64,000 bases of DNA from a virus: positions 1-64,000 of the IMG/VR virus record IMGVR_UViG_3300031787_000096. The stretch is one strand, 5' to 3'. Positions 26,043 to 34,137 of this stretch are shown piece by piece. The notes under the pieces were generated by a model that had not been told where the DNA came from, searched no databases, and saw only the letters and a list, made by a program, of their open reading frames with translations. Position 1 is the first letter of the stretch, and each line of letters begins with the position of its first letter. The translations under genes were made by a program, and so were the position numbers.

Positions 26043-27364
26043 GCAAAACCACCAAGCAGGGGAAGCCTGCGGTCCCCACCAGCAACTACGTCAGCCACTA
26101 CGACCCGGCCAAAAGCCATCACCGTGCCTGGCTGCAGGCGGTACTGGATCGGCTACTGCAGTACGAGCCCGAGGCCCTGGCCGAGGGCAGTGAGCTGCGG
26201 GACCTGTGGAAGGCCGCGGTGGAGACCAAGGCGCCACAGGCGTGGCCGGAAAAACCGGCCACGACCACCGGCATCTCTGCAGCCGTCGCAGTAGCCCTGC
26301 CCCTGGTCAAGGAGTTCGAGGGCTGCCGGCTCAGCGCCTACCCCGATCCCGAGACCGGCGCTGAGCCCTGGACCATAGGCTGGGGCAGCACCAGTTACGA
26401 CGACGGTGCACCGGTCAAACGCGGCGATCGGATCAGCCAGGAGCTGGCCGATTTACTGCTGGCCGGTCGCCTGGAGCGGGACCATCGCCTGCTGACCCAG
26501 CGCATCCCCAGCTGGGGAGAGCTGACCACCAACCAGCAGGCGGCGTTGCTGTCGTTCACCTACAACTGCGGCCCGGCCTGGTTCGGCAGCAAGGGGTTCA
26601 CCACCATCACCAAGGTGCTGCAGGCCGGCGAGCTGGAGAAGATGCCCGCGGCGCTGATGCTCTACGTCAATCCCGGCGGCCCCAGCGAGGCCGGCCTGCG
26701 GCGGCGGCGCAAAGCAGAGGCCGCGCTCTGGAGCGCATCACCCATTCGGGTGAATAGCAAGCCCCCAGATGGGGGAGGCGCCATCCGCCATCCCAACCCG
26801 CTGGTGGGTGTGCCCCGGTTCAATCAGCGCGATTCCGCCCAGCTGACCCAGCGCGACCGCACCTGCTTCTCCTCCAGCTGCGCCATGCTCCTGGAGGCCA
26901 TCAAGCCCGGCACGCTCAAGGGCGCCAATGGCGACGACCAGTACCTGGCGGTGGTTCAGCGCTTTGGCGACACCACCGACGCCAGCGCCCAGCTCCGTGC
27001 CCTCGCCCACTTCGGTGTCACGGCCCGGCTGGCGCAGAACGCTGACTTCCGGCTGATTGAACAGCAGATCAACCGCGGAGTCCCCGTCCCCTGCGGCTAC
27101 ATCCACCGCGGGCAAGTCGATCGGCCTACGGGTTCAGGCCACTGGCTGATCGTCTACGGCCACACCCCCACCCATGTGGTGGTGAACGACCCCTGGGGTG
27201 AGCCCGATCTGATCCACGGCACCACCCTCAATGCCAGCGGCATGGGGCTGAGTTTCAGCCGACACAACTTCGGCAAGCGCTGGATGGTGGAGCCCATCGG
27301 CGGCGGCGCCTACCGCTATGCCCCGGGCAAGGGCTGGGCGGTGGTGGTGGACAGCTTCCGCTGA
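26039..27364 (+). CDS. Two-domain endolysin: GH24 lysozyme plus C39-like peptidase
   Basis: The 441-residue protein starts at ATG 26039 and, after a linker of about 75 residues, has a phage-lysozyme (GH24) domain: LVKEFEGCRLSAYPDPETGA with the catalytic Glu, WTIGWGST, NQQAALLSFTYNCGPAWFG and GLRRRRKAEAALW (about 84-235). A second domain (about 260-430) begins VPRFNQRDSAQLTQRDRTCF SSSCAML and has SGHWLIVYG and VVVNDPWGE, giving Cys, His and Asp of a C39-like cysteine peptidase. It would cut both glycan and perhaps peptide links in peptidoglycan at lysis. There is no signal peptide, so it needs a holin. The double-warhead plan is unusual among cyanobacterial phages that I know. Confidence 0.85.
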   Translation: MSKTTKQGKPAVPTSNYVSHYDPAKSHHRAWLQAVLDRLLQYEPEALAEGSELRDLWKAAVETKAPQAWPEKPATTTGISAAVAVALPLVKEFEGCRLSAYPDPETGAEPWTIGWGSTSYDDGAPVKRGDRISQELADLLLAGRLERDHRLLTQRIPSWGELTTNQQAALLSFTYNCGPAWFGSKGFTTITKVLQAGELEKMPAALMLYVNPGGPSEAGLRRRRKAEAALWSASPIRVNSKPPDGGGAIRHPNPLVGVPRFNQRDSAQLTQRDRTCFSSSCAMLLEAIKPGTLKGANGDDQYLAVVQRFGDTTDASAQLRALAHFGVTARLAQNADFRLIEQQINRGVPVPCGYIHRGQVDRPTGSGHWLIVYGHTPTHVVVNDPWGEPDLIHGTTLNASGMGLSFSRHNFGKRWMVEPIGGGAYRYAPGKGWAVVVDSFR

Positions 27365-27409
27365 GGCGATCGGCTGCGTTGTGAGGTCGGTGCCGCAGGC
27401 CCTTCCATG

Positions 27410-27510
27410 CTCCGCGCCTTGGCAAGGGTTTCACCAGCCAGCCAGGCGGAACGTTGGGCTCCGCTGCGCTGCGCCATTGGGTGGTGGCTGGCCCTTGCCT
27501 GGCGGCGCGG
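27410..27510. repeat. Bulged palindrome element 3
   Basis: GGCAAGGG (27421-27428) pairs with CCCTTGCC (27492-27499), with a lower CCGCGCC/GGCGCGG stem outside. Inside are a nine-base bulge TTTCACCAG (27429-27437) and the inner stem CCAGCCA/TGGCTGG (27438-27444, 27485-27491). The loop carries CTCCGCTGCGCTGCGCC, shared with elements 1 and 4. It lies between the endolysin and the next gene. Confidence 0.65.
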
Positions 27511-27540
27511 CTGCAGGGCGGGTCCTGCGTCATCCCTCCT

Positions 27541-28266
27541 GTGGCTGCTGCCGAGTCCCACCGTGCCTCCCTGTCCTTCCCTTCTGACAACGGCAAAACC
27601 GGCCCGATCGCTGTCTCCAGCACCAGCCGTCGCACCTGCCCCTCCAGCTGCCCCCTGGCCGGTGATCAGGGCTGTTACGCCGAGGCTGGCTTCCACACGC
27701 GGCTGCATTGGGATCGGCTCAGCCGGGGCGAGAGCGGCCTGCCGGCGGCGGCCTTCATCAAGCAGGTGCTGGCGCTGCCGGCCGGGATCCTGTTCCGCCA
27801 TTGCGTGGCCGGCGATCAATGGCCCGAGCCGGGTGATCCGCTGCGCATCGATCAGGCCCTGTTGCTCCAGCTGGCCCGGGCTACACGCCATCTGCGGGCA
27901 GCCTGGTCCTTCACCCACTTCCCGATGGGCCCGGAGAATCAGGCCGCCGTGCGGCAGGCAGCCACCAGAGGGCTGGTGATCAATGCCTCCACTGAGTCCC
28001 GCTCGGTCGCCGCGGGGCTGCAGCGCCAGGGCATTCCGGCGGTCTGCGTGGTGCCGTCCGATGCGCCAGCCGTGTTCCACCACGAGGGCGTGCGCTTTGT
28101 GGCATGCCCCGCCAGTCGTCGGGGGAGAGGCGGCCGCAAGATCCAGTGCATCAGCTGCGGCGGCCGCTTTGGCATCCCTCTCTGCGCCCAGGCCGATCGG
28201 CCATTCGTGATCACCTTTCCCGCCCATGGCCCGCGCGCGGCGGCGGCAGCGGCCCACTGCAGCTGA
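27541..28266 (+). CDS. DUF7227-like phage protein
   Basis: About 241 residues from GTG 27541; an ATG at 27454 lies inside palindrome element 3 and is less likely. The sequence has NGKTGPIAVSSTSRRTCPSS CPLAGDQGCYAE, WDRLSRGESGLP, ALPAGILFRHCVAGDQWPEP GDPLRID, AWSFTHFPMG and a final Cys pair (CISCGGRFGIPLC). This matches a family common in phages and plasmids (DUF7227 in current naming), with several conserved Cys that may bind metal. Function is unknown. Confidence 0.7.
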   Translation: MAAAESHRASLSFPSDNGKTGPIAVSSTSRRTCPSSCPLAGDQGCYAEAGFHTRLHWDRLSRGESGLPAAAFIKQVLALPAGILFRHCVAGDQWPEPGDPLRIDQALLLQLARATRHLRAAWSFTHFPMGPENQAAVRQAATRGLVINASTESRSVAAGLQRQGIPAVCVVPSDAPAVFHHEGVRFVACPASRRGRGGRKIQCISCGGRFGIPLCAQADRPFVITFPAHGPRAAAAAAHCS

Positions 28267-28395
28267 GGGCTCGCCCCTCTGGGGCTTGCCCCCGTTGAAG
28301 GGGCTTGCTCGGGTCCTCTCCAGTCTGGGGCCTTCCTGACGTCAGGCCCCCACTGGGATCGGTCCCGTCGCTGCGCCGCTCTCGGCGCCGATTCC
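28267..28395. other. Intergenic stretch with stacked hairpins
   Basis: Directly after the DUF7227-like stop there are short GC-rich inverted repeats (GCCCC tctg GGGC and CCTGACGTCAGG near 28336-28347). They may act as a terminator, but no T tract follows. Confidence 0.35.
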
Positions 28396-28719
28396 ATGGC
28401 CCTGCTCTCTGCCGCTGCCTCGCCGTTCTGCCGGCCTGAGGAGGATCCGTTCCTGCTGCTCGAATCCAGCCTCAAGGCGATCGAGCGGATCCTGCAGCTG
28501 CGGCGGGGGCTGCCGCTGCGCCGCACCTGGATCGAGCAGCCCTATGGCGAGGAGGAAATCACCCTGCTGGAGGAGGAGGTGATTCCCGCGATCCAGCAGT
28601 GCTTGGCGCGGGTGGATGAGCTTGATGAGCGGCTGCTGGCCCAGCAGGAGCTACTGCAGCGCTGCCAGCTGGAAGCCGATCGTGAGGCTCTGGGTGCGTT
28701 GAGGCTGCAGATGGCCTGA
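28396..28719 (+). CDS. Hypothetical coiled-coil protein (107 residues)
   Basis: The product is highly helical: PFLLLESSLKAIERILQLRR, then EEITLLEEEVIPAIQQCLAR VDELDERLLAQQELLQRCQL up to the end, heptad-like with Leu and Glu. No membrane segment. The stop is followed by TGAGGGCCAGGGCC, also found after the stop of the 37800 gene. Function unknown. Confidence 0.55.
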   Translation: MALLSAAASPFCRPEEDPFLLLESSLKAIERILQLRRGLPLRRTWIEQPYGEEEITLLEEEVIPAIQQCLARVDELDERLLAQQELLQRCQLEADREALGALRLQMA

Positions 28720-29232
28720 GGGCCAGGGCCCGCCGGGAGCCCTGATCCCGGCATTTCTCTCCTCTGGTGTGCCTCTTCGGCAGTGGGATTGGTCAGTCCG
28801 GGGCCGAGGGCCTGGTCATGCCGGCGGTGGCGAAGCGCTGCGGCAGGTCAATACAGGGTTGGCGGTGGTCCACGGCACAGGAGAGCACTTCCCCGATGGT
28901 CCGCCCCTCGGCCAGCAACCACCAGAGGCGGTGGGCTGGCCGCACCACAGCGTCAAGGCCAAGGCGAGCACCCAACGGATGGCCTTGACCCCGTGGCTCA
29001 GGGGCGTGGAGGGGGGCGTTTCTTCTCCAGTTCGCCATGCAAGCCACCACCACCGCTCCCTGCCGTTCCCGCCAGCGCAAGCCACAGCGCCGTCATCCAG
29101 TGCAGGTCACCCGGCAGCTGGTGCTCTTCTCCCTGCCGGTTCCGCAGCCGATCGGCTGCTGCTGGGATCTGATCTGCCCAGAGGCCGGCTGGGAGGAGCC
29201 CCTGCGCTGGAGCGTCTAGAGCCAGCCGGCTC
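28720..29232. other. Gene-poor stretch with two weak small-gene candidates
   Basis: Two overlapping divergent frames are possible: plus 29037-29219 (60 residues, QLVLFSLPVPQPIGCCWDLI) and minus 29038-28793 (81 residues, with LWWLLAEGRTIGEVLSCAVD HRQPCIDLPQRF). They cannot both be optimal, neither has a clear ribosome binding site, and composition does not decide. I treat both as unproven. Confidence 0.3.
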
Positions 29233-29460
29233 TCAGCGCCGTGCGCCCGTGGCGGGCTCGCGCGCGCTGGGCTCCTGGGCCTCGCCCTCCTGGAGGTGCT
29301 GCGTCCAGGCCTGACGCAGATCGTTGTGGGTCACCCGATACCCCAACCGCCGTGCCGTCTGCAGCAAGTCGTTGCGGCTGCGGCACCGACGCAGGACGCC
29401 CTGGAGTTGGGCACTGGCTTCTGCATCCACCACCAACCGCTCCAGATCCGACCAGCTCAT
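29233..29460 (-). CDS. Nif11-like leader domain peptide
   Basis: The 75-residue product starts MSWSDLERLVVDAEASAQLQ GVLRRCRSRNDLLQTARRLGY and RVTHNDLRQAW, closely fitting the Nif11 domain (M-s-...l..f...v..d..L...l......dll.lA...Gy..t..dl). Nif11 domains serve as leader peptides of cyanobacterial ribosomally made peptides or as stand-alone small proteins. The short tail (LQEGEAQEPSAREPATGARR) lacks Cys and a Gly-Gly cleavage site, so a modified-peptide precursor is unlikely. No maturation enzyme is nearby. It lies just downstream of the last virion gene on the same strand. Confidence 0.72.
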   Translation of the reverse strand: MSWSDLERLVVDAEASAQLQGVLRRCRSRNDLLQTARRLGYRVTHNDLRQAWTQHLQEGEAQEPSAREPATGARR

Positions 29461-29588
29461 CTCTCAGCGCTCTGGGGATCTGGTCACCATCGCGCAGGTG
29501 GCGAGGTTCACCAGGTTCAGCGCGGCACGCTGGGCGCGATCCGTTGCATTCAGCTGGGAGGGCCTGAGGGGCTCTTGGATGCCGCGGC

Positions 29589-30821
29589 TCAGATCCCCCT
29601 CGGCCAGAGCAGCCCGGCGGAAGGTCGCGTCGGTCCGCCGCCTGACTCCCCTCCACCACCGGTTCCTCCTCCCCCACCAGCGGAGCCGGAGAGCAGCGGG
29701 CCCTGCTGCGGGTGCTGGCGGGCACCTACCGCGCTCATCGGCGGGAAGTGGCGGATGAAGTCCGCCGAACCGGAGACCAGCTGCATCCCACCCGGGGGCA
29801 GGCTGCTGATGAAATGCAGCTCGTTGCTCTCCCGCCAGTGGCTCAGGGTCAGGGGTGTGCTCCAGGGGCTGGCCTGGTTGTGGCTGGTGCCCGCCGGCAC
29901 CCACAGCCACACGTCCCGATCGCTGGAGCGCTGGCCCAGCTGCAGCATCACCCCATCGGGCCGCGTCACCTTGCCGAAGTGGGTGCTGGCGCCGCGGATC
30001 GAGGTGGAGCCGATGAACAGCGGCGCTGGCAGCTGGATCAGCGGCGGCGGTGAATCAAAGAGACCCTGGTTCTGGAGAGTGAATTCGTAGTGGCCCAGGG
30101 CGATGCCACTGCGCAGCTGGTGGCCGTTGGCGTAGATGCTGGTGCTGATCGCCGACGGCAGCCCCCCGAAGCTGTTGCCGGAATAGCCGTGCAGCACCAC
30201 CTGCCCATAGAACTGCTTGCTGGTGCGGGGGAAAACGGCGATCGAGCACCAGCCCGTGGTGCCAGGGCTCTTGTAGAGCGCATGGCAGCTGTCGCGATGC
30301 AGCTCGTCGTTGCCGCCATGGGTCTTGAGGGCCCAGCAGAAGAACTCCTTGCCGGGGGTGGTGTCCTGGGCGATCAGCAGGATCGCGCCGATCGACGTGG
30401 CACCGCTGAGGGTGCTGTCGACGTAGGCCAGCGCGGTGCTGCTGATGGTGGAGTTGTTGTAGGAGCCGTAGCCGCCGTTGCTGGTGTTGTTGGTGAAGGT
30501 GCTGGCCAGCGCGTTCCCAAAAACCGCACTGCTGCTGGTTTGAGTTTCCCCCTGGGCCGTGGTGCTGTCGGCGAGGAACCAAAGGTGAGCGGGTTCCACG
30601 GGATGGCCCAGCTGCCAGGTGTAGCCCCAGCGGTTGGCGGTGGCATCGGCATGGGAGCGGATCACCGAGAGCGGAGTGCTGGCGTTGCCGGGCAGGGCGT
30701 TGACGGCCGCGGCGAAGGACCGGAAGGCCCCGTCGAGCTGCATGCCGATCGAGGCCGGATCCTTGCTGGTCCACTTCCAGCTGCCGGGGGCAAAGCTCTG
30801 GCAGAACACCTGATAGGTCAT
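29589..30821 (-). CDS. Predicted virion appendage protein (410 residues)
   Basis: I start at ATG 30821 (MTYQVFCQSFAPGSWKW), which overlaps the stop of the upstream gene by four bases. Residues 1-350 are Ser/Thr/Gly-rich and beta-like, without charge clusters, as in phage tail proteins; the C terminus is a Gly/Pro-rich tail. No enzyme motif is apparent. Position after two similar proteins and the collagen-like protein supports a fibre or baseplate role. Virion role is inferred. Confidence 0.6.
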   Translation of the reverse strand: MTYQVFCQSFAPGSWKWTSKDPASIGMQLDGAFRSFAAAVNALPGNASTPLSVIRSHADATANRWGYTWQLGHPVEPAHLWFLADSTTAQGETQTSSSAVFGNALASTFTNNTSNGGYGSYNNSTISSTALAYVDSTLSGATSIGAILLIAQDTTPGKEFFCWALKTHGGNDELHRDSCHALYKSPGTTGWCSIAVFPRTSKQFYGQVVLHGYSGNSFGGLPSAISTSIYANGHQLRSGIALGHYEFTLQNQGLFDSPPPLIQLPAPLFIGSTSIRGASTHFGKVTRPDGVMLQLGQRSSDRDVWLWVPAGTSHNQASPWSTPLTLSHWRESNELHFISSLPPGGMQLVSGSADFIRHFPPMSAVGARQHPQQGPLLSGSAGGGGGTGGGGESGGGPTRPSAGLLWPRGI

Positions 30822-31723
30822 GACCCACCTCCTGCCTGCACAGCGGGTGCGTCTTTGGTGCGCAGCAGCAGGCCATGGCCGCCGATCGCCAGCCACTCGC
30901 TGCCATCGGGCGCCTTGTAGTAGCTCATCGCTGCGCTGCTGATGTTCACCGCCGCGAAGTCGGGGGGAAGGATGAGCGGCTCCCAGAACTGGGCCGGTTC
31001 GTTGGCGCTCTCGTAGTAGCTCCAGTCGGTGGTGGCGATCACCAGCTCGGCGGGCCGGCTGATCCGCACCACGGTGAGCAGGCCATCGCGCAGCAGGCCG
31101 CGGGAGCCGGAGGGCTGGCCGGAGCGCACGTTCCAGCTCACGGCCCGCAATCCGTCAAAGCTGGAGGTGGAGGGGGGTGTGGCCGCCAGGATCCAGTGGC
31201 CAGACACCTGATCACGAGCGATCAGCAGCGGCACCGCTTGCCTGTTCGTGAAGCGGTGCTGGCTGTAGGCGAAGAAGAAGTATTCAGCTCCCGGCGCCAG
31301 CGACCAGCCCACCTGGGCATTGAAGGGCAGCGGCGTGGTGCTCCAGGTGCCGCTGGTGTAGCCCACGTCTCCAGCGGGGAACACCCAGCCCTGTTCGGTG
31401 TCAGCCCCCACGTAGGGCTCGTTGTTGCCAATCCCCGGGCGAATTTGAAGGGTGGTGCCGGTGAGGAACACCTCCAGCAGCAGCACCGCCGGATTGCCGC
31501 CCGGTGTGAGCTGGGAGAGGGTCGCCTCGATGCGCCAGCCGCAGGGATCAGTGGCGGTGGCATCCGGGTTGGGCGCGGTGGCAATGCGCAGCTGGTGCTG
31601 GCTCACCTGGGCGTTGGCCGCGGCGATCCAGTTATGCAGATAGCCGTTCACCTCGGTGGCCACTGATGGCCAGGTGGTGTCGGTGCCGAGGCGGCTGATG
31701 TCGATCAGGGTGCGGTTGCTCAT
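30818..31723 (-). CDS. Predicted virion protein (301 residues)
   Basis: A beta-rich protein (LIDISRLGTDTTWPSVATEV at the start; VLLLEVFLTGTTLQIRPGIG; PLPFNAQVGWSLAPGAEYFF) with a repeat-poor but Gly/Ser-rich tail. It is co-transcribed with its neighbours (overlap with the next gene, ten-base gap to the previous one). Placement in the tail part of the late operon is the main evidence for a structural role. Confidence 0.6.
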   Translation of the reverse strand: MSNRTLIDISRLGTDTTWPSVATEVNGYLHNWIAAANAQVSQHQLRIATAPNPDATATDPCGWRIEATLSQLTPGGNPAVLLLEVFLTGTTLQIRPGIGNNEPYVGADTEQGWVFPAGDVGYTSGTWSTTPLPFNAQVGWSLAPGAEYFFFAYSQHRFTNRQAVPLLIARDQVSGHWILAATPPSTSSFDGLRAVSWNVRSGQPSGSRGLLRDGLLTVVRISRPAELVIATTDWSYYESANEPAQFWEPLILPPDFAAVNISSAAMSYYKAPDGSEWLAIGGHGLLLRTKDAPAVQAGGGS

Positions 31724-31733
31724 GGATCAGTCC

Positions 31734-32153
31734 TCAGGGCGCCAGCACGACGGCGGTCACGGTCACGGCAATGGCGGCCTGGCTGGTGCCGGTGTTGCGC
31801 ACCAGCGCCCGCAGCAGCGATGTGGCCGCAGCGGTTTCGGTGGAGAAGTAGGTGCCGCCCGGCGGTGCCGTGATCGTCTGGGCAGCTGCGGTGGTGACCA
31901 GATCGAGCAGCACCCCACTCCCCGGGGCCGGATCCTGGGTGATCGGGCGGCTGCCATCGGCCTCGCGTGCCGCCCCCGAGCTGTAGAAGCTCACCCAGCC
32001 CGGTGCATCGGTGCTCACCGCCAGGAAATGGCCCAGCCGCCCCAGGCCGGGGAGGTCGAGCAGGGCGCTGGCACCCGGCAGCAGGGGCGTGGTGGTGTGG
32101 GTCACGCTCACCTGCTGGCCAGGGACCTGGGTGCGCGGCAGCCAACTGGCCAT
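31734..32153 (-). CDS. Predicted virion protein (139 residues)
   Basis: Small, almost free of Lys, and beta-like (QVSVTHTTTPLLPGASALLD LPG; GHFLAVSTDAPGWVSFYSSG; AIAVTVTAVVLAP). The composition and size are similar to the protein at 33654-34040, with which it may share a fold (both end in a hydrophobic beta strand and have STDAPGWV/HWLWLQITTA-type segments). It may be a tail fibre-associated or decoration protein. Confidence 0.6.
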   Translation of the reverse strand: MASWLPRTQVPGQQVSVTHTTTPLLPGASALLDLPGLGRLGHFLAVSTDAPGWVSFYSSGAAREADGSRPITQDPAPGSGVLLDLVTTAAAQTITAPPGGTYFSTETAAATSLLRALVRNTGTSQAAIAVTVTAVVLAP

Positions 32154-32174
32154 CGCTGCTGTTCTCCCTATCGG

Positions 32175-33419
32175 TTACGGCAGCACCTCGATGCGACGGA
32201 TCGCCCGCACCTGGGTGATGAAAGCGCTCGTCTTGGACTCGGCGTACTGATCTCCCATGTAGGTCATCCGCAGATAGGCCGTGCCACTGGCGGCCTGGGT
32301 GGAGGTCCAGTGGAAGAAGGGATCGTCGCCGACGTTCTCGTCGAAGTGCTTGAGCGTCTCCGCCCCACCAGCGCGGAAGGCGAGCACACTCGTCAGCGCT
32401 GGGTTGCTGTCGGTGTAGTTGCCGCCCGCCGGCACTGCATAGGGGTTGGCGCCATAACCCGCCCCGGAATAGGTGCCGTTGGCGGTCGCCTCCGGCTTGA
32501 AGGCCCGGTACAGCACATCCCACTCCTGGGTGGCGGGCAGGTACCAGTCGTCGTAACCGCCGATGTTGAGCGAGCGACAGAACTGCGCCGCCGGATGGCT
32601 GGCGTTGTTCATCGCCTCGCTGTTCGACCAGCCATCGAACACGCTCGTCGTGCCGGTGCTGGCGGTGTTGGCGGTCTTCCAGGCCACGTTCAGCAGCGAG
32701 CCGGCGGCCTTGGGCGAAATGATCAGCGCATGGGTGGCCACGCCATTGGCGGTGTGGCTGATCAGGCCGGCGTAGTAGCCGCCCTGGAAGGAGCTGCCGA
32801 TGGCGGGCAGATCAGCCACGCGGATCGGGCCGAGCTGATAGACGGTGCCCGTGAGCAGGTCGAGGTAGAGGTCGCCATCGACCGCACCAGGGATGTTCAG
32901 CGGTGGAGCGCCGCTGCCGGTGAACCAGCCGGTGCCGCGGGGACCGATCGCCCCATCGATGCCGGCAGGTCCCTGAATGCCCTGGGGTCCTTGCGGCCCA
33001 GCCGGGCCCTGAGGCCCTGTCGCCCCAGCAGGGCCCGCCACACCCGCAGGGCCTTGCGGGCCCTGGATCGAGCCGCCATTCACCCAGCTGCTGGTGCCGC
33101 TGTCCCACACCCGCAGCGAGTCGTCGGCCTGCACCAGATAGGCGTCGCCCTGGGCAGCATTGGCGGGCAGGTTGGCGATCGCCGCCACCGAACCCTTGAA
33201 GTTGATGCCGATGCCGGCTGGACCCTGGATGCCCTGCGATCCGGTCGGACCAGCCGGACCAGAAGGGCCAGCGGGACCCTCGGGGCCCTGCAGACCGGCC
33301 GGGCCCTGGGGTCCCTGGGGGCCAGCAGGCCCCTGGTTCCCCTGAACGCCGGGCGAACCCTGCGGGCCGGCAGGTCCCTCAGGGCCGCGGATTGAACCGG
33401 TGGAATTCCAGGACCCCAT
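32175..33419 (-). CDS. Collagen-like tail fibre with DUF1566 C-terminal domain
   Basis: The 414-residue protein has about 20 Gly-X-Y triplets near residues 11-69 ([20 protein letters not shown]), a small globular spacer with a [12 protein letters not shown]-like strand motif, a second triplet block (about 116-160), and a C-terminal domain (about 205-414). That domain has [20 protein letters not shown] and [16 protein letters not shown], the DUF1566 pattern. Collagen blocks trimerise as fibre shafts and DUF1566 is a C-type-lectin-like binding fold, so this is a good candidate for the receptor-binding fibre. Confidence 0.85.
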   Translation of the reverse strand: MGSWNSTGSIRGPEGPAGPQGSPGVQGNQGPAGPQGPQGPAGLQGPEGPAGPSGPAGPTGSQGIQGPAGIGINFKGSVAAIANLPANAAQGDAYLVQADDSLRVWDSGTSSWVNGGSIQGPQGPAGVAGPAGATGPQGPAGPQGPQGIQGPAGIDGAIGPRGTGWFTGSGAPPLNIPGAVDGDLYLDLLTGTVYQLGPIRVADLPAIGSSFQGGYYAGLISHTANGVATHALIISPKAAGSLLNVAWKTANTASTGTTSVFDGWSNSEAMNNASHPAAQFCRSLNIGGYDDWYLPATQEWDVLYRAFKPEATANGTYSGAGYGANPYAVPAGGNYTDSNPALTSVLAFRAGGAETLKHFDENVGDDPFFHWTSTQAASGTAYLRMTYMGDQYAESKTSAFITQVRAIRRIEVLP

Positions 33420-33446
33420 GGCAGCCAGACGGGTGTTGCGTCATCG

Positions 33447-33458
33447 GCTATTGCCAGG
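33447..33458 (-). promoter_or_regulatory. TGGCAATAGC motif, copy upstream of the collagen-like gene
   Basis: CCTGGCAATAGC on the minus strand, 28 bases before ATG 33419. It is one of six copies of TGGCAAnAGC placed ahead of minus-strand virion genes, in the only non-coding gaps of that operon. Confidence 0.5.
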
Positions 33459-33619
33459 GAGCGGGATTGTCCCCATCGGGGGACGGCCAAGGCTGGCAGG
33501 GTCCGAATAGAGGTGGAGTGTTGCCGGCGCAGGCTGCGCCACCCCAGCCACCTGCTGATCCAGACCGGCGACGCCGGGCGCGTGCAGTTCCGCGCCCCAG
33601 CTTTCCCAAGCCCGGCCCA

Positions 33620-33652
33620 GCCTCCTGTCTTCCCTTCCGGAAGGCAGGAGGC
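33620..33652 (-). terminator. Strong hairpin just after the 33654 gene
   Basis: Bases 33620-33633 and 33639-33652 form a 14-bp stem (one G-T pair) with a five-base loop, immediately after the stop of the 128-residue gene on the minus strand. No T run follows in that direction, so it may attenuate or protect RNA ends rather than terminate. The next gene has its own TGGCAATAGC motif. Confidence 0.5.
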
Positions 33653-33653
33653 C

Positions 33654-34040
33654 TTACTGCATCGCGATCGAAACCGTCAGTACCGCCGGTGAGCCAGAGG
33701 CAGTAGTGATCTGCAGCCACAGCCAGTGACCTGCGGGGATTTCTGGGACCTGAAAACTCGTGCTCGCACTGCCGGTCGTGGTGCTGGTGACGGTGATCGG
33801 ATCCGTCGTGGCAGCTGTGCCTGTGGCGGAAACATCGGCGCCATGGCGCAGTGAGAAGGAGACACTGGGGCTGGTGCCGCCGCTGAGCACGGCATCGACG
33901 CGGCTGATGGTCAGGTCCTGGGGTGCCCGCAGCAGGATGCGCCGGTCATTGGCCTGGGGGCTCGCCAGCAAGGCCAGCTGGGGCGGCATCGGTCCAGCGG
34001 GTCCGAGCAGCGAGGCGAGCTGACGCCAGGAGAGGGGCAT
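33654..34040 (-). CDS. Predicted virion protein (128 residues)
   Basis: A small beta-type protein, RILLRAPQDLTISRVDAVLS, SFSLRHGADVSATGTAATTD, EIPAGHWLWLQITTASGSPA and a final hydrophobic strand. Low in Lys and Cys. It resembles the 139-residue protein at 31734-32153 in plan. It has the TGGCAAGAGC motif 22 bases before its start and the strong hairpin after its stop. Confidence 0.6.
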   Translation of the reverse strand: MPLSWRQLASLLGPAGPMPPQLALLASPQANDRRILLRAPQDLTISRVDAVLSGGTSPSVSFSLRHGADVSATGTAATTDPITVTSTTTGSASTSFQVPEIPAGHWLWLQITTASGSPAVLTVSIAMQ

Positions 34041-34061
34041 GGAGCACAGGCGGCATCACTG

Positions 34062-34073
34062 GCTCTTGCCAGC
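34062..34073 (-). promoter_or_regulatory. TGGCAAGAGC motif, copy upstream of the 34040 gene
   Basis: GCTGGCAAGAGC on the minus strand, 22 bases before ATG 34040, within a 97-bp gap between two virion genes. With the following bases it can form CTGGC-aaga-GCCAG. Confidence 0.5.
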
Positions 34074-34137
34074 GGCCGTCAGACGGGCTGCCCAACTCCA
34101 AGCGAACTCCTAATCGACGCCAAATTTGGAGTTGCGC

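Noticed and set aside
31656-33395. A 579-residue plus-strand frame
   Set aside because: It is the antisense of the collagen-like and neighbouring virion genes; its Arg/Gly-rich repeats arise from the Gly-X-Y codons.
32900-33400. Tandem DNA repeats or minisatellite
   Set aside because: The periodicity is nine bases and codes for Gly-X-Y triplets in frame; it is protein-level collagen repetition.
32175-33419. Diversity-generating retroelement target
   Set aside because: DUF1566 is a possible target fold, but no reverse transcriptase or template repeat was found in the window. Kept only as a remark in the findings.
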